Shown here: positions 6,391 to 12,703 of the stretch, piece after piece
Numbering within the stretch: position 1 is the first letter of the stretch
Layout of the letters: each line of letters opens with the position of its first letter
Origin: DATKPC01 sp035524275
Lineage (GTDB): Bacteria; Pseudomonadota; Gammaproteobacteria; Burkholderiales; Burkholderiaceae_F
NCBI GenBank assembly: GCA_035524275.1
Contig: DATKPC010000040.1
Coordinates: 1 to 12,783 of the forward strand
DNA: 12,783 nt
Direction of reading: 5' to 3'
The notes under the pieces: model-generated
Seen by the model: only the letters and a program-made list of their open reading frames with translations
Databases searched by the model: none
Told to the model about the DNA's origin: nothing
Translations under genes and position numbers: made by a program

Positions 6391-6786
6391 ATGAACCGCA
6401 ACCTCATCCTTCAGCTTGGCCTGATCTCTGCCGCGCTGGTTTCCGGCGCTGCCTATGCCGACCAAGGCACCGTCAGCCGCGAATCGGTCCGCGCCGAACT
6501 CGTGGCCGCCCAACAGGCCGGCGACCTGCCGGTCGGCTTCGCGGCGATCCCGAGCCGCGTGATCGCGGGCGGCGCGACCGAGGCCGCTCGCACCCGCACG
6601 ACGGCCGCGCCGATCGCGATGGCGGCGGCGAACGGCAAGACGCGCGCCGAAGTCCGCGCCGAACTCGAAGCCGCGCAGCAAGCCGGCGACCTGCCCGTCG
6701 GCTTCGCGGCGATCCCGAGCCGCGTGATTTCCGGTGGCGCGATCGGCGGCCCGGCGCAGGGCGTCGCGAAGGCGAACGTGCAGTAA
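6391..6786 (+). CDS. Small exported DUF4148-type protein with internal duplication
   Basis: A 131-residue protein with a clear Sec signal peptide: MNRN, a hydrophobic stretch LILQLGLISAALVSGAA, and a likely cut after AYA (residue 23). The mature part has two near-identical units of about 33 residues (about 30-62 and 85-117), each reading VRAELxAAQQAGDLPVGFAA followed by IPSRVI and GGA. The pattern R-x-x-V-R-A-E-L-x-x-A-Q resembles DUF4148, a periplasmic family of unknown function frequent in Burkholderiales, which usually has only one such unit. The start is supported by GGAG at 6380-6383. Transcription probably ends at the hairpin with T-rich tail at 6853-6895. No function can be given. Confidence 0.82.
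   Translation: MNRNLILQLGLISAALVSGAAYADQGTVSRESVRAELVAAQQAGDLPVGFAAIPSRVIAGGATEAARTRTTAAPIAMAAANGKTRAEVRAELEAAQQAGDLPVGFAAIPSRVISGGAIGGPAQGVAKANVQ
6487..6728 (+). repeat. In-frame tandem duplication in the exported protein gene
   Basis: Segments 6487-6563 and 6652-6728 are copies offset by exactly 165 bp (55 codons). A 32-base block (6532-6563 and 6697-6728) and a 14-base block (6517-6530 and 6682-6695) are identical, so the duplication is recent or kept uniform by gene conversion. Confidence 0.85.
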
Positions 6787-6802
6787 TCGCTGCGGCGGCG
6801 CA

Positions 6803-6830
6803 CGGACCCGCCACGGCCGTGGCGCGTCCG
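6803..6830. other. GC-rich palindrome after the exported protein gene
   Basis: A 28-base inverted repeat beginning CGGAC and ending GTCCG, centred on CCACGGCCGTGG, with one mismatched position per arm. It lies 16 bases past the TAA stop. No T-run follows, so it may add to transcript ending or stability rather than be a terminator by itself. Confidence 0.4.
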
Positions 6831-6852
6831 AACGGTCCTCGATCGTCCCTTG

Positions 6853-6895
6853 GCAGGTTTGCTGCGGACCAACCGCGGCAGACCTGCGTTTCTTT
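6853..6895 (+). terminator. Intrinsic terminator of the exported protein gene
   Basis: Fifteen-base arms (6853-6867 and 6873-6887) pair fully in RNA if two U·G wobbles are allowed: GCAGGTTTGCTGCGG, loop ACCAA, CCGCGGCAGACCTGC. A T-rich tail (TTTCTTT, 6889-6895) follows. This is the best classical Rho-independent terminator in the window and separates the exported protein gene from the CoA ligase gene. Confidence 0.8.
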
Positions 6896-6977
6896 GGCCC
6901 CCTTCCGCGCTCGCCGCCGTGCGTTTCACGCGCGGCATCCACGGCGGTATCGTCGCGCCAACGACGGGGAGACCGGA

Positions 6978-8576
6978 ATGTCCAACGAAATCTGGCGCCA
7001 CACGCTCGGCGATCTGCTGCATCGCACCGCGGCGCGCTGGCCCGCGAAGACGGCCATCCTGTGCGGCGCCGTGCATTGGACCTACGCGCAGTTCGACGCG
7101 CTCGTCGATGACCTCGCGGGCGGGCTGGCCGGCGAGGGCATCCGGACCGGCGACCGCGTCGCCGTGCTGTCGCGCAATTCGCACGCGTTCGCCGCGATGC
7201 GCTTCGCGCTCGCGCGGCTGGGCGCGGTGCTGGTTCCGATCAACTTCATGCTCAACGCCGACGAGGTCGCGTTCATCCTGCGCCATGCCGGCGCGACGTC
7301 GCTGTGCGTCGGCCCGGACCTGCTGGCGCTGGGCCTGGATGCCGCCGCGCGCGATACGCCGGTCGTGCGGATGTTCGCGTTGCCCGGCGAGGACGCCGCG
7401 GCCGCGCCGGCAGGCGCGGCGGCCGATGCCGTGGCGCTGCACGCGCGGATGGTGGACTTCGACGCGCTGGTCGCGGCCGGACGCGCGGCGGGCGGCGCGC
7501 CGCGCGCCGCCGTCGACCAGGCCATGCTCGCGCAGATCATCTACACGAGCGGAACGGAGTCGGCGCCGAAGGGCGCGCAACTGACGCACGAGGCGGTCAT
7601 CTGGGAGTACGTCAGCTGCCTCGTCGAAGGCGAGATCGGCGCCGACGACCGGATCCTGCACGCGCTGCCGCTCTACCACTGCGCACAGCTCGACGTCTTC
7701 CTCGGGCCGTCGATCTATGTCGGCGCCACGAACGTGATCACGTCGAAGCCGACGGCCGACAACATCCTGCCGATGCTCGCGGCGCACCGGATCAATTCCT
7801 TCTTCGCGCCGCCGTCGATCTGGATCGCGCTGCTGCGCTCGGCGCACTTCGACGGCACCGACCTGTCGGCGCTCGCGAAAGGCTACTACGGGGCCTCGAT
7901 CATGCCGGTCGAGGTGCTGAAGGAGATCCAGCGTCGGCTGCCGCGCGTCCGCCTCTGGAATTTCTATGGCCAGACCGAGATCGCGCCGCTCGCGACGGTC
8001 CTGAAGCCGGAAGACCAGCTGCGCAAGGCCGGTTCCGCCGGTCGCGCGGTGCTCAACGTCGAGACCCGCGTCGTCGACGACGAGATGCGGGACGTCAAGC
8101 CGGGCGAGATCGGCGAGATCGTCCACCGTTCGCCGCAGCTTCTGCAGGGCTACTACGACGAGCCGCAGAAGACGGCGGCGGCGTTCGCGGGCGGCTGGTT
8201 CCACAGCGGCGACTTGGCGACGATCGACGACGAGGGCTACATCACGGTCGTCGACCGCAGGAAGGACATGATCAAGACGGGTGGCGAGAACGTCGCGAGC
8301 CGCGAGGTCGAGGAGGTCGTCTATCGGCTGCCGCAGGTGGCCGAGGTCGCCGTCGTCGGGCTGCCGGACCCGTACTGGATCGAGGCGGTCACCGCGATCG
8401 TCGTCGTGAAAGCGGGCGCCGGGCTGACCGAGGACGACGTGATCGCGCATTGCCGCGCCCAGATGGCCCACTTCAAGGCGCCCAAGCGGGTGATCTTCGT
8501 CGACTCGCTGCCGAAGAATCCGAGCGGAAAGCTGCTCAAGCGCGAATTGCGGCGGCGCTACGAGGCGGCGACGTAG
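6978..8576 (+). CDS. Acyl-CoA synthetase, AMP-forming (FadD3-like)
   Basis: A 532-residue ANL-superfamily ligase that joins a carboxylic acid to CoA through an acyl-AMP intermediate. Core motifs are in order: phosphate loop YTSGTESAPKGA (189-200), adenylate-binding YGQTE (330-334), the ribose-binding aspartate in WFHSGDL (Asp412), the hinge DRRKDMI (426-432), KTGGENVASREVE (433-445), and the catalytic lysine Lys518 in PSGKLLKREL. The phosphate loop has Glu where most members have Thr-Gly (TSGTES rather than TSGTTG), a variant of some fatty/aryl acyl ligases. The start follows GGGGAGA at 6966-6972. It stands alone between a terminator upstream and a convergent gene downstream. The substrate could be a medium/long-chain or aryl side-chain acid; sequence alone does not decide. 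Confidence 0.9.
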   Translation: MSNEIWRHTLGDLLHRTAARWPAKTAILCGAVHWTYAQFDALVDDLAGGLAGEGIRTGDRVAVLSRNSHAFAAMRFALARLGAVLVPINFMLNADEVAFILRHAGATSLCVGPDLLALGLDAAARDTPVVRMFALPGEDAAAAPAGAAADAVALHARMVDFDALVAAGRAAGGAPRAAVDQAMLAQIIYTSGTESAPKGAQLTHEAVIWEYVSCLVEGEIGADDRILHALPLYHCAQLDVFLGPSIYVGATNVITSKPTADNILPMLAAHRINSFFAPPSIWIALLRSAHFDGTDLSALAKGYYGASIMPVEVLKEIQRRLPRVRLWNFYGQTEIAPLATVLKPEDQLRKAGSAGRAVLNVETRVVDDEMRDVKPGEIGEIVHRSPQLLQGYYDEPQKTAAAFAGGWFHSGDLATIDDEGYITVVDRRKDMIKTGGENVASREVEEVVYRLPQVAEVAVVGLPDPYWIEAVTAIVVVKAGAGLTEDDVIAHCRAQMAHFKAPKRVIFVDSLPKNPSGKLLKRELRRRYEAAT

Positions 8577-8583
8577 GCGCAAC

Positions 8584-8626
8584 GGCGGGGATCCGTGGGC
8601 GGAGAGGGCCGCCCACGGGCCCCGCC
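8584..8626. terminator. Bidirectional terminator hairpin between convergent genes
   Basis: A long stem: inner 10 bp CCGTGGGCGG (8593-8602) with CCGCCCACGG (8609-8618), loop AGAGGG, and outer 7 bp GGCGGGG (8584-8590) with CCCCGCC (8620-8626), separated by a small AT/G bulge. It fills the gap between the ligase stop (8576) and the inhibitor stop (8626-8628). No T-run is present on either side. Confidence 0.55.
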
Positions 8627-8958
8627 TACGCGACCACCTCGACGACGACGCGGAACGTCGAGCGCGGCGCGTTCGCTTCCCACGGCCGCGCGAGCTGCAG
8701 TTGCACCTCGACGCGCCCCGGCCGCAGCGCTCCGAAGCACAGTTCGCGCAGCCCGCCGGCGCCGGGGGCGGGGCTCGCCGATGCCGCGACGTAGCGGTCG
8801 CCCCGCAGCGCGATGACGCCGGCGAGCGCATCGGGACCGGGCACCGACCAGCGGAAACCTGTCGTCGGATTCTCCGCCAGCGTCAGCCTCAGCGTGTCGC
8901 CGCCTCGCAGCGTGATCGTTGCGCCATGCCGCGAGCCGTCGACGACGATGTCGGCCAC
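8626..8958 (-). CDS. Chagasin-like (I42) cysteine peptidase inhibitor
   Basis: A 110-residue protein with all three inhibitory loops of the chagasin family, tight reversible inhibitors of papain-like (C1) peptidases: NPTTGF at residues 30-35, a Gly-rich loop at 66-69 (GAGG) followed by LCFGALRPG, and RPWE at 91-94. Length equals that of chagasin itself (110). The start is a GTG giving VADIVV; it has no good ribosome binding site, and upstream in this frame only Arg-rich, non-protein-like sequence is seen, so the start is tentative. No signal peptide is visible. It lies 245 bp downstream of the small accessory protein on the same strand, in the cassette with the C1A peptidase it would be expected to inhibit. 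Confidence 0.8.
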   Translation of the reverse strand: MADIVVDGSRHGATITLRGGDTLRLTLAENPTTGFRWSVPGPDALAGVIALRGDRYVAASASPAPGAGGLRELCFGALRPGRVEVQLQLARPWEANAPRSTFRVVVEVVA

Positions 8959-9203
8959 GTGGTCAGCGCGCCGGACGGCGACGCGGCCTGGTCGCCGTGC
9001 CACCCGCCGATGCCGTCGTCGCCATCGACGCGGCGCTCGAGGCAGGGCTCGACGCCGGCGAGGCCTGGGTCGCGACCGGTCGCGGGGCGGTCGCCGGACG
9101 AACGGCACCGACGGCCGCCGCGAGCAGGCGCTCGCCGGCGGTCAGGTCGCGCGGCCGGCTTTGGCCTGCCGGGCCCGGCAACGCGCGCCCGCTGCGCTCC
9201 GCG
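8959..9203 (-). other. Unassigned spacer between accessory protein and inhibitor
   Basis: This 245-bp gap is long for a single operon. It contains a 12-base palindrome GCCGGGCCCGGC (9168-9179) just after the accessory protein stop. A minus-strand frame of 86 codons (ATG at 9223, stop 8963-8965) crosses it and ends four bases before the inhibitor GTG, but its Pro/Ala/Arg composition is not convincing. Another minus-strand frame, without a start, reads more protein-like near 8990-9060 (for example VEPCLERRVDGDDGIGGWHG). I cannot assign a gene. Confidence 0.35.
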
Positions 9204-9602
9204 TCAGAACACGTACATCTCATGGATCATGCCGTCGCCTTCCTGCCGATAGCTGACGCTCGCCTGCGTCAGCTTGGCGCTTGCGCCGAGCGCCGTCAAC
9301 GCGACGATCGCCGTATCGGAATTGTTGGCGAGCTTGACCCAGCCGACCCCGGCAACGCCGATCCACGCATTGCGGTTCTCGTTGATCGTCCACAGGGCAT
9401 CGACGGTCCTGCCGGATGACCAGGTCGTCGCCGCGAAAGCGGCGCGCGTTGCGGTCGCCGCCGCCGCCGTCGTCGCGAGCGCCGCGCCGGAGACCGACGG
9501 CGGCAGCGCCACCGGCGCCGCCAGCCCCCCGCCGCCGGGCGTGGACCCGGGGCCCGCGCCGCGCGTGCCCAGCACGCTTTCCTTCGGTTTCGTGTCTGCC
9601 AT
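9204..9602 (-). CDS. Small protein carrying the peptidase's C-terminal domain
   Basis: A 132-residue protein of unknown function. Residues 1-65 are a low-complexity Gly/Pro/Ala/Thr-rich stretch without a signal peptide. Residues 66-132 match the C-terminal domain of the upstream peptidase (its residues 302-367): LWTINENRNAW against LWTIDQDRNAW, then GWVK against GWRK, and the ending GMIHEMYVF against GVIKQIYLL. About one third of positions are identical by eye. The start follows GGAG (complement of 9609-9612) with good spacing, 12 bases after the peptidase stop, so the two are co-transcribed. It could be a binding partner, a decoy or a chaperone for the peptidase, or share a common targeting or ligand-binding module; none of these is shown. 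Confidence 0.85.
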   Translation of the reverse strand: MADTKPKESVLGTRGAGPGSTPGGGGLAAPVALPPSVSGAALATTAAAATATRAAFAATTWSSGRTVDALWTINENRNAWIGVAGVGWVKLANNSDTAIVALTALGASAKLTQASVSYRQEGDGMIHEMYVF

Positions 9603-9614
9603 GGTGCCGCTCCG

Positions 9615-10718
9615 TCACAGTAGGTAGATCTGCTTGATGACGCCGTTGTCCTGGTAGACGTTCAACGGTCGCGCGCCGTCCTTCGCGGTCACCAGCAACC
9701 GCAGCAGGTCGAAGAAGATGTTGTCGTTGTCCGGCGCGACCTTGCGCCAGCCGATGTCTTCGAGATAGGCCCAGGCGTTGCGGTCCTGGTCGATCGTCCA
9801 CAACCCGATCACGCGCGTGTTGTCGAGCCAGCCCGTTTCCAGGATACCTTCGACCGCCCACATGGTCGAATCGATCCCGGAGTCGCCGTACGCGATGCAG
9901 AAGAAGCCACCCTCGCCGAAGCCGGTGCCCCAGCTGTTCTTGCAGATCCAGTAGCCGCCGTCGTCGTTGTAGCCGATGACGGAAACGCAATGGCCGCCCA
10001 CGGCGCTGCCCCAGACGTGCTGGTAGACGCCGCTCGTGTACGCGAAGAAGTCGCTGTAGACCGTGAAGCAGGTGGCGAGCGGCCCGCGCGTGGAAATCCA
10101 CGCCTTCATGTCGGCGACGTTGCCGATCGTGTGCCAGCCGGTCGTGCGCGTCGCGCGACCCTGCCAGTCGCTGCACTGCATGCAAGCCTGCTGGTGGTCG
10201 GTGTACGGGAAGCAACTCTCGTCCGGGACGCCGACGTTCTTGTAGCCGTCCATCGCCGGACTCATGTACCAGCCGCCGCCGCAGCTGGCGCCGCTCGACG
10301 GCCCGATGCAGAAGAACAGCGAGGCTTCCGACAGGTCGATCGCGAGCCCCGGGTTCTGGCGCTGGATCCGGAACATCGCCTCGACCGTTGCCGTGCTGCC
10401 GAACGCGACGCACGATCCGCAGCCGCCCTGGTCCCGGATCGGCGTCACGTAGTCCTGGCCGTCGACGTTCCGCCAGTCCCACGCCGCCGCGCTCGCCGCC
10501 GCACCCGCCGCCGCCGACCGCGCCACCGCGCGGCGCGACTTGCCGCGCTCGATCCGCTGCTCCAGCGACTCCTCGTTCGGGCCGGGCACGTAGCCGGTGC
10601 GCGCCATCTGCTGCGCCGCAGTGAGTTCCGAGACCGGAGTGAGTCCGGCGATCCAGCGCGCCTTGGCGCTCTGGATCAACGTATTGAGTTGCGCATAGTC
10701 CAGGTCTTCCTGAGGCAT
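9615..10718 (-). CDS. Papain-like (C1A) cysteine peptidase with unusual C-terminal domain
   Basis: A 367-residue cysteine peptidase of family C1A. An N-terminal region of about 78 residues (probable propeptide, with an Ala-rich tail at 64-79) precedes the catalytic domain WDWRNVDGQDYVTPIRDQGG. Catalytic residues: oxyanion Gln97, nucleophile Cys103 (QGGCGSCVAF), His243 (GGHCVSVIGY) and Asn261 (KNSWG). The Trp usual after the nucleophile is Val104. There are 11 cysteines, suggesting disulphides, yet no signal peptide is visible. Residues about 302-367 form an extra domain (LWTIDQDRNAW ... VIKQIYLL) that recurs in the next gene. The start at 10718 has AAGGGG six bases ahead; ATGs at 10724 and 10784 are in frame alternatives. 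It heads the cassette with the accessory protein and the inhibitor. Confidence 0.9.
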   Translation of the reverse strand: MPQEDLDYAQLNTLIQSAKARWIAGLTPVSELTAAQQMARTGYVPGPNEESLEQRIERGKSRRAVARSAAAGAAASAAAWDWRNVDGQDYVTPIRDQGGCGSCVAFGSTATVEAMFRIQRQNPGLAIDLSEASLFFCIGPSSGASCGGGWYMSPAMDGYKNVGVPDESCFPYTDHQQACMQCSDWQGRATRTTGWHTIGNVADMKAWISTRGPLATCFTVYSDFFAYTSGVYQHVWGSAVGGHCVSVIGYNDDGGYWICKNSWGTGFGEGGFFCIAYGDSGIDSTMWAVEGILETGWLDNTRVIGLWTIDQDRNAWAYLEDIGWRKVAPDNDNIFFDLLRLLVTAKDGARPLNVYQDNGVIKQIYLL

Positions 10719-11054
10719 CTGCATCCCCTTCTCGGGCCCGTGGTCTTCCTGCGCGCAAGCCAGCCGTCCGGGCCGGCGGCGCATGCGTGATGAATTTCAT
10801 TCTGGCTCGTCCGCCGCGGAATTCCAGGCGAATATTCGGCCTACGCCGATTCCGCGTGGGGAAAGACCCGCGGGTCCGGCTGGGTAGCCGGCCGCTCGCG
10901 GATCGGCGCGACGCCCTTTCGCCGGTGCGACGTTTCAACGGCCGTCACGAACGCTTAGACTAAGTCAGAGTAATTATCAGAACTGACATTTCGGTCAGTC
11001 TGCCGCAATGCCCTTAAGAAGGCTGGCGGCAGCAAGCGCGCAAAGGGGAAAGCG
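10719..11054. promoter_or_regulatory. Divergent peptidase / di-haem cytochrome regulatory region
   Basis: This 336-bp region holds no convincing gene. Toward the peptidase side there is a 12-base palindrome GACCCGCGGGTC (10865-10876) joined to a hairpin CCGGCT-GGGT-AGCCGG (10876-10891). Toward the cytochrome side an AT-rich patch (10951-10993) includes the inverted repeat CTTAG-A-CTAAG (10954-10964), a TAATTAT box (10971-10977) as -10 candidate, and ACTGAC-N6-GTCAGT (10982-10999). Facing promoters are expected here; exact start sites cannot be read. Confidence 0.5.
10982..10999. promoter_or_regulatory. Operator-like inverted repeat ACTGAC-N6-GTCAGT
   Basis: A perfect 18-base inverted repeat directly after the TAATTAT box and 55 bp before the cytochrome start. 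Position at or just past the likely transcription start suits a repressor site; TetR-type operators often look like this. No regulator gene of that type is in the window. Confidence 0.5.
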
Positions 11055-12662
11055 ATGCAAAGCTCGAGGATCGGTTCCGGGAAGTCCCGGACGCCGCGTA
11101 GCGCCGCCGGCGCCGCGCTGGCGTCCGCCGCCGCGCTGGCGCTGCTGGGCGCGACGACGTCGATGCCCGCGTCGGGCCAGACGGCCTGGATGACGGCCGT
11201 GCACCAGTCGGCGCTCGGCGCGCCGTTGCCGTATTCCATCCAGTACGCGCTCGGCACGATTCCGGCGAAGGTGCCGGCCAACGAACTCGACCTCAACCTG
11301 AGCGGAATCCTGCAGACGGTCAACCAGGTCGGCCCGACCACGACGGCCAACAACGCCTTCTTCCAGTCGCTCGGCACCAACGGCCGTAGCTGCGCGACCT
11401 GCCACCAGCCGCCCAACGGCATGGGCGTCTCGGTGCTCAACGTGCGCACGCGCTACCTGCTGACGCTGGCGCACGATCCGATCTTCGCGCCGGTCGACGG
11501 CGCGAACTGCCCGAGCCAGGTGCCGGTCAACTTGACGAGCCCGGCGCCGTCGGGCGGCCTGCGCGGCCTGCTCGCCGCGATCACCAGCCTGCCGGCCATC
11601 TCCGACCCGAAGAACCCGTACTCCGTCGTGCTCAACCGCGGCGCGTTCCGGATCTTCCTGCCGTGGCCGCCGAAGGACCCCGCAACCGGCAACCCGATCA
11701 CGCCGGAGATCACGATCAAGGTCCTGAGCGATCCGACCAAGTGCGAGACGGATCCGAACTACGGCCTATCGAGCGCGACGCCGGTCGTCTCGGTGTACCG
11801 GCGCCCGCTGATCTCGACGAACCTCAAGTTCGTGACGGCGCAGCCCGGCAACATCATGTGGGACGGGCGGGAGCCGTCGCTGGAAAGCCAGGCGACGAAT
11901 GCGACGCTCGGCCACGCTCAAGCCGCGCAGGCGCCGACCGCGGCCCAAGTGGCGCAGATCGTCGCCTTCGAAAACGCCCTCTACAGCGCCCAGGTCTACG
12001 ATGTAGCGGCGCACGGATTGCAGGCCCTCGGCGCGACCGGCGGACCGGCGAGCCTGGTGACCGACCCGGTCGTCCTGTTCAACGTCGGAACGGTGCCGGT
12101 ATTCACCGAATACGGATCGTGGGCCACGTTGCCGGGCACGGCGGAAGCCGCCGCGGCGCGCGAATCGGTAGCGCGCGGCGAGGCGATCTTCAACACGCGC
12201 ACGTTCACGATCGCCGGCGTCGAAGGATTCAACGATGTCGCGGCCGGCGGGCAGCCGGTCCCCGGCAACTGCGCTTCGTGCCACAACAGCCCGCATTCCG
12301 GCCATGATTCGTTCCCCGGCGCGGAGCATGACCTGGGCGAGGCCGGCGACAGCGCCGCGGCACTGCCGGCGCCCGACCTGCCGCTGTTCCAGATCACGTG
12401 CACGACGGGCAACCTTCCGTTCAGCAGCACGAATACCGTGACGCTGCACGACCCGGGCGTTGCCCTCGTGAGCGGCAAGTGCGCCGATGTCGGCAAGTTC
12501 AAGGTGGGCCAGCTGCGGGCTCTCGCGGCGCGCGCGCCGTACTTCCACGACGGCAGTGCCGCCGACCTCGGCGCCGTCGTCGACTTCTACAACCGGCGCT
12601 TCGCGATCGGCTACACGGCGCAGGAGCGCACCGACCTGATCAACTTCCTGAGGACGCTGTAG
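11055..12662 (+). CDS. Exported di-haem cytochrome c, CcP/MauG superfamily
   Basis: A 535-residue protein with two haem c sites, CATCH (113-117) and CASCH (406-410), as in bacterial cytochrome c peroxidase/MauG relatives. The N-terminus is a signal peptide (basic residues to Arg15, an Ala-rich hydrophobic stretch about 17-33, likely cut near residues 38-42), so it acts in the periplasm. Typical superfamily segments are NIMWDGREPSLESQ (266-279) and, after the second haem, LRALAARAPYFHDGSAADLG (488-507). It is longer than classical peroxidases (about 320-350), with a large insert between the haems. Distal ligands and thus peroxidase versus oxidase activity cannot be assigned. The start follows AAGGGG at 11043-11048. 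The gene stands alone, divergent from the peptidase cassette. Confidence 0.9.
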   Translation: MQSSRIGSGKSRTPRSAAGAALASAAALALLGATTSMPASGQTAWMTAVHQSALGAPLPYSIQYALGTIPAKVPANELDLNLSGILQTVNQVGPTTTANNAFFQSLGTNGRSCATCHQPPNGMGVSVLNVRTRYLLTLAHDPIFAPVDGANCPSQVPVNLTSPAPSGGLRGLLAAITSLPAISDPKNPYSVVLNRGAFRIFLPWPPKDPATGNPITPEITIKVLSDPTKCETDPNYGLSSATPVVSVYRRPLISTNLKFVTAQPGNIMWDGREPSLESQATNATLGHAQAAQAPTAAQVAQIVAFENALYSAQVYDVAAHGLQALGATGGPASLVTDPVVLFNVGTVPVFTEYGSWATLPGTAEAAAARESVARGEAIFNTRTFTIAGVEGFNDVAAGGQPVPGNCASCHNSPHSGHDSFPGAEHDLGEAGDSAAALPAPDLPLFQITCTTGNLPFSSTNTVTLHDPGVALVSGKCADVGKFKVGQLRALAARAPYFHDGSAADLGAVVDFYNRRFAIGYTAQERTDLINFLRTL

Positions 12663-12703
12663 CCGGGACGCGCGGGCGATGGGGGATGTTCTTTCTTGCG
12701 GGC

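Noticed and set aside
6453..8831. Minus-strand open frame of nearly 800 codons
   Set aside because: It runs antisense through the CoA ligase and exported protein genes with shadow composition (Arg/Ala/His-rich). High GC makes stop codons rare in this frame.
8963..9223. Possible 86-codon gene ending four bases before the inhibitor start
   Set aside because: The position hints at coupling, but composition is Pro/Ala/Arg low-complexity, its start lies inside the accessory protein gene, and no ribosome binding site fits.
9220..10938. Minus-strand frame of over 570 codons overlapping the peptidase in another frame
   Set aside because: Arg/Gly-rich shadow of the peptidase and accessory protein genes; no motif seen.
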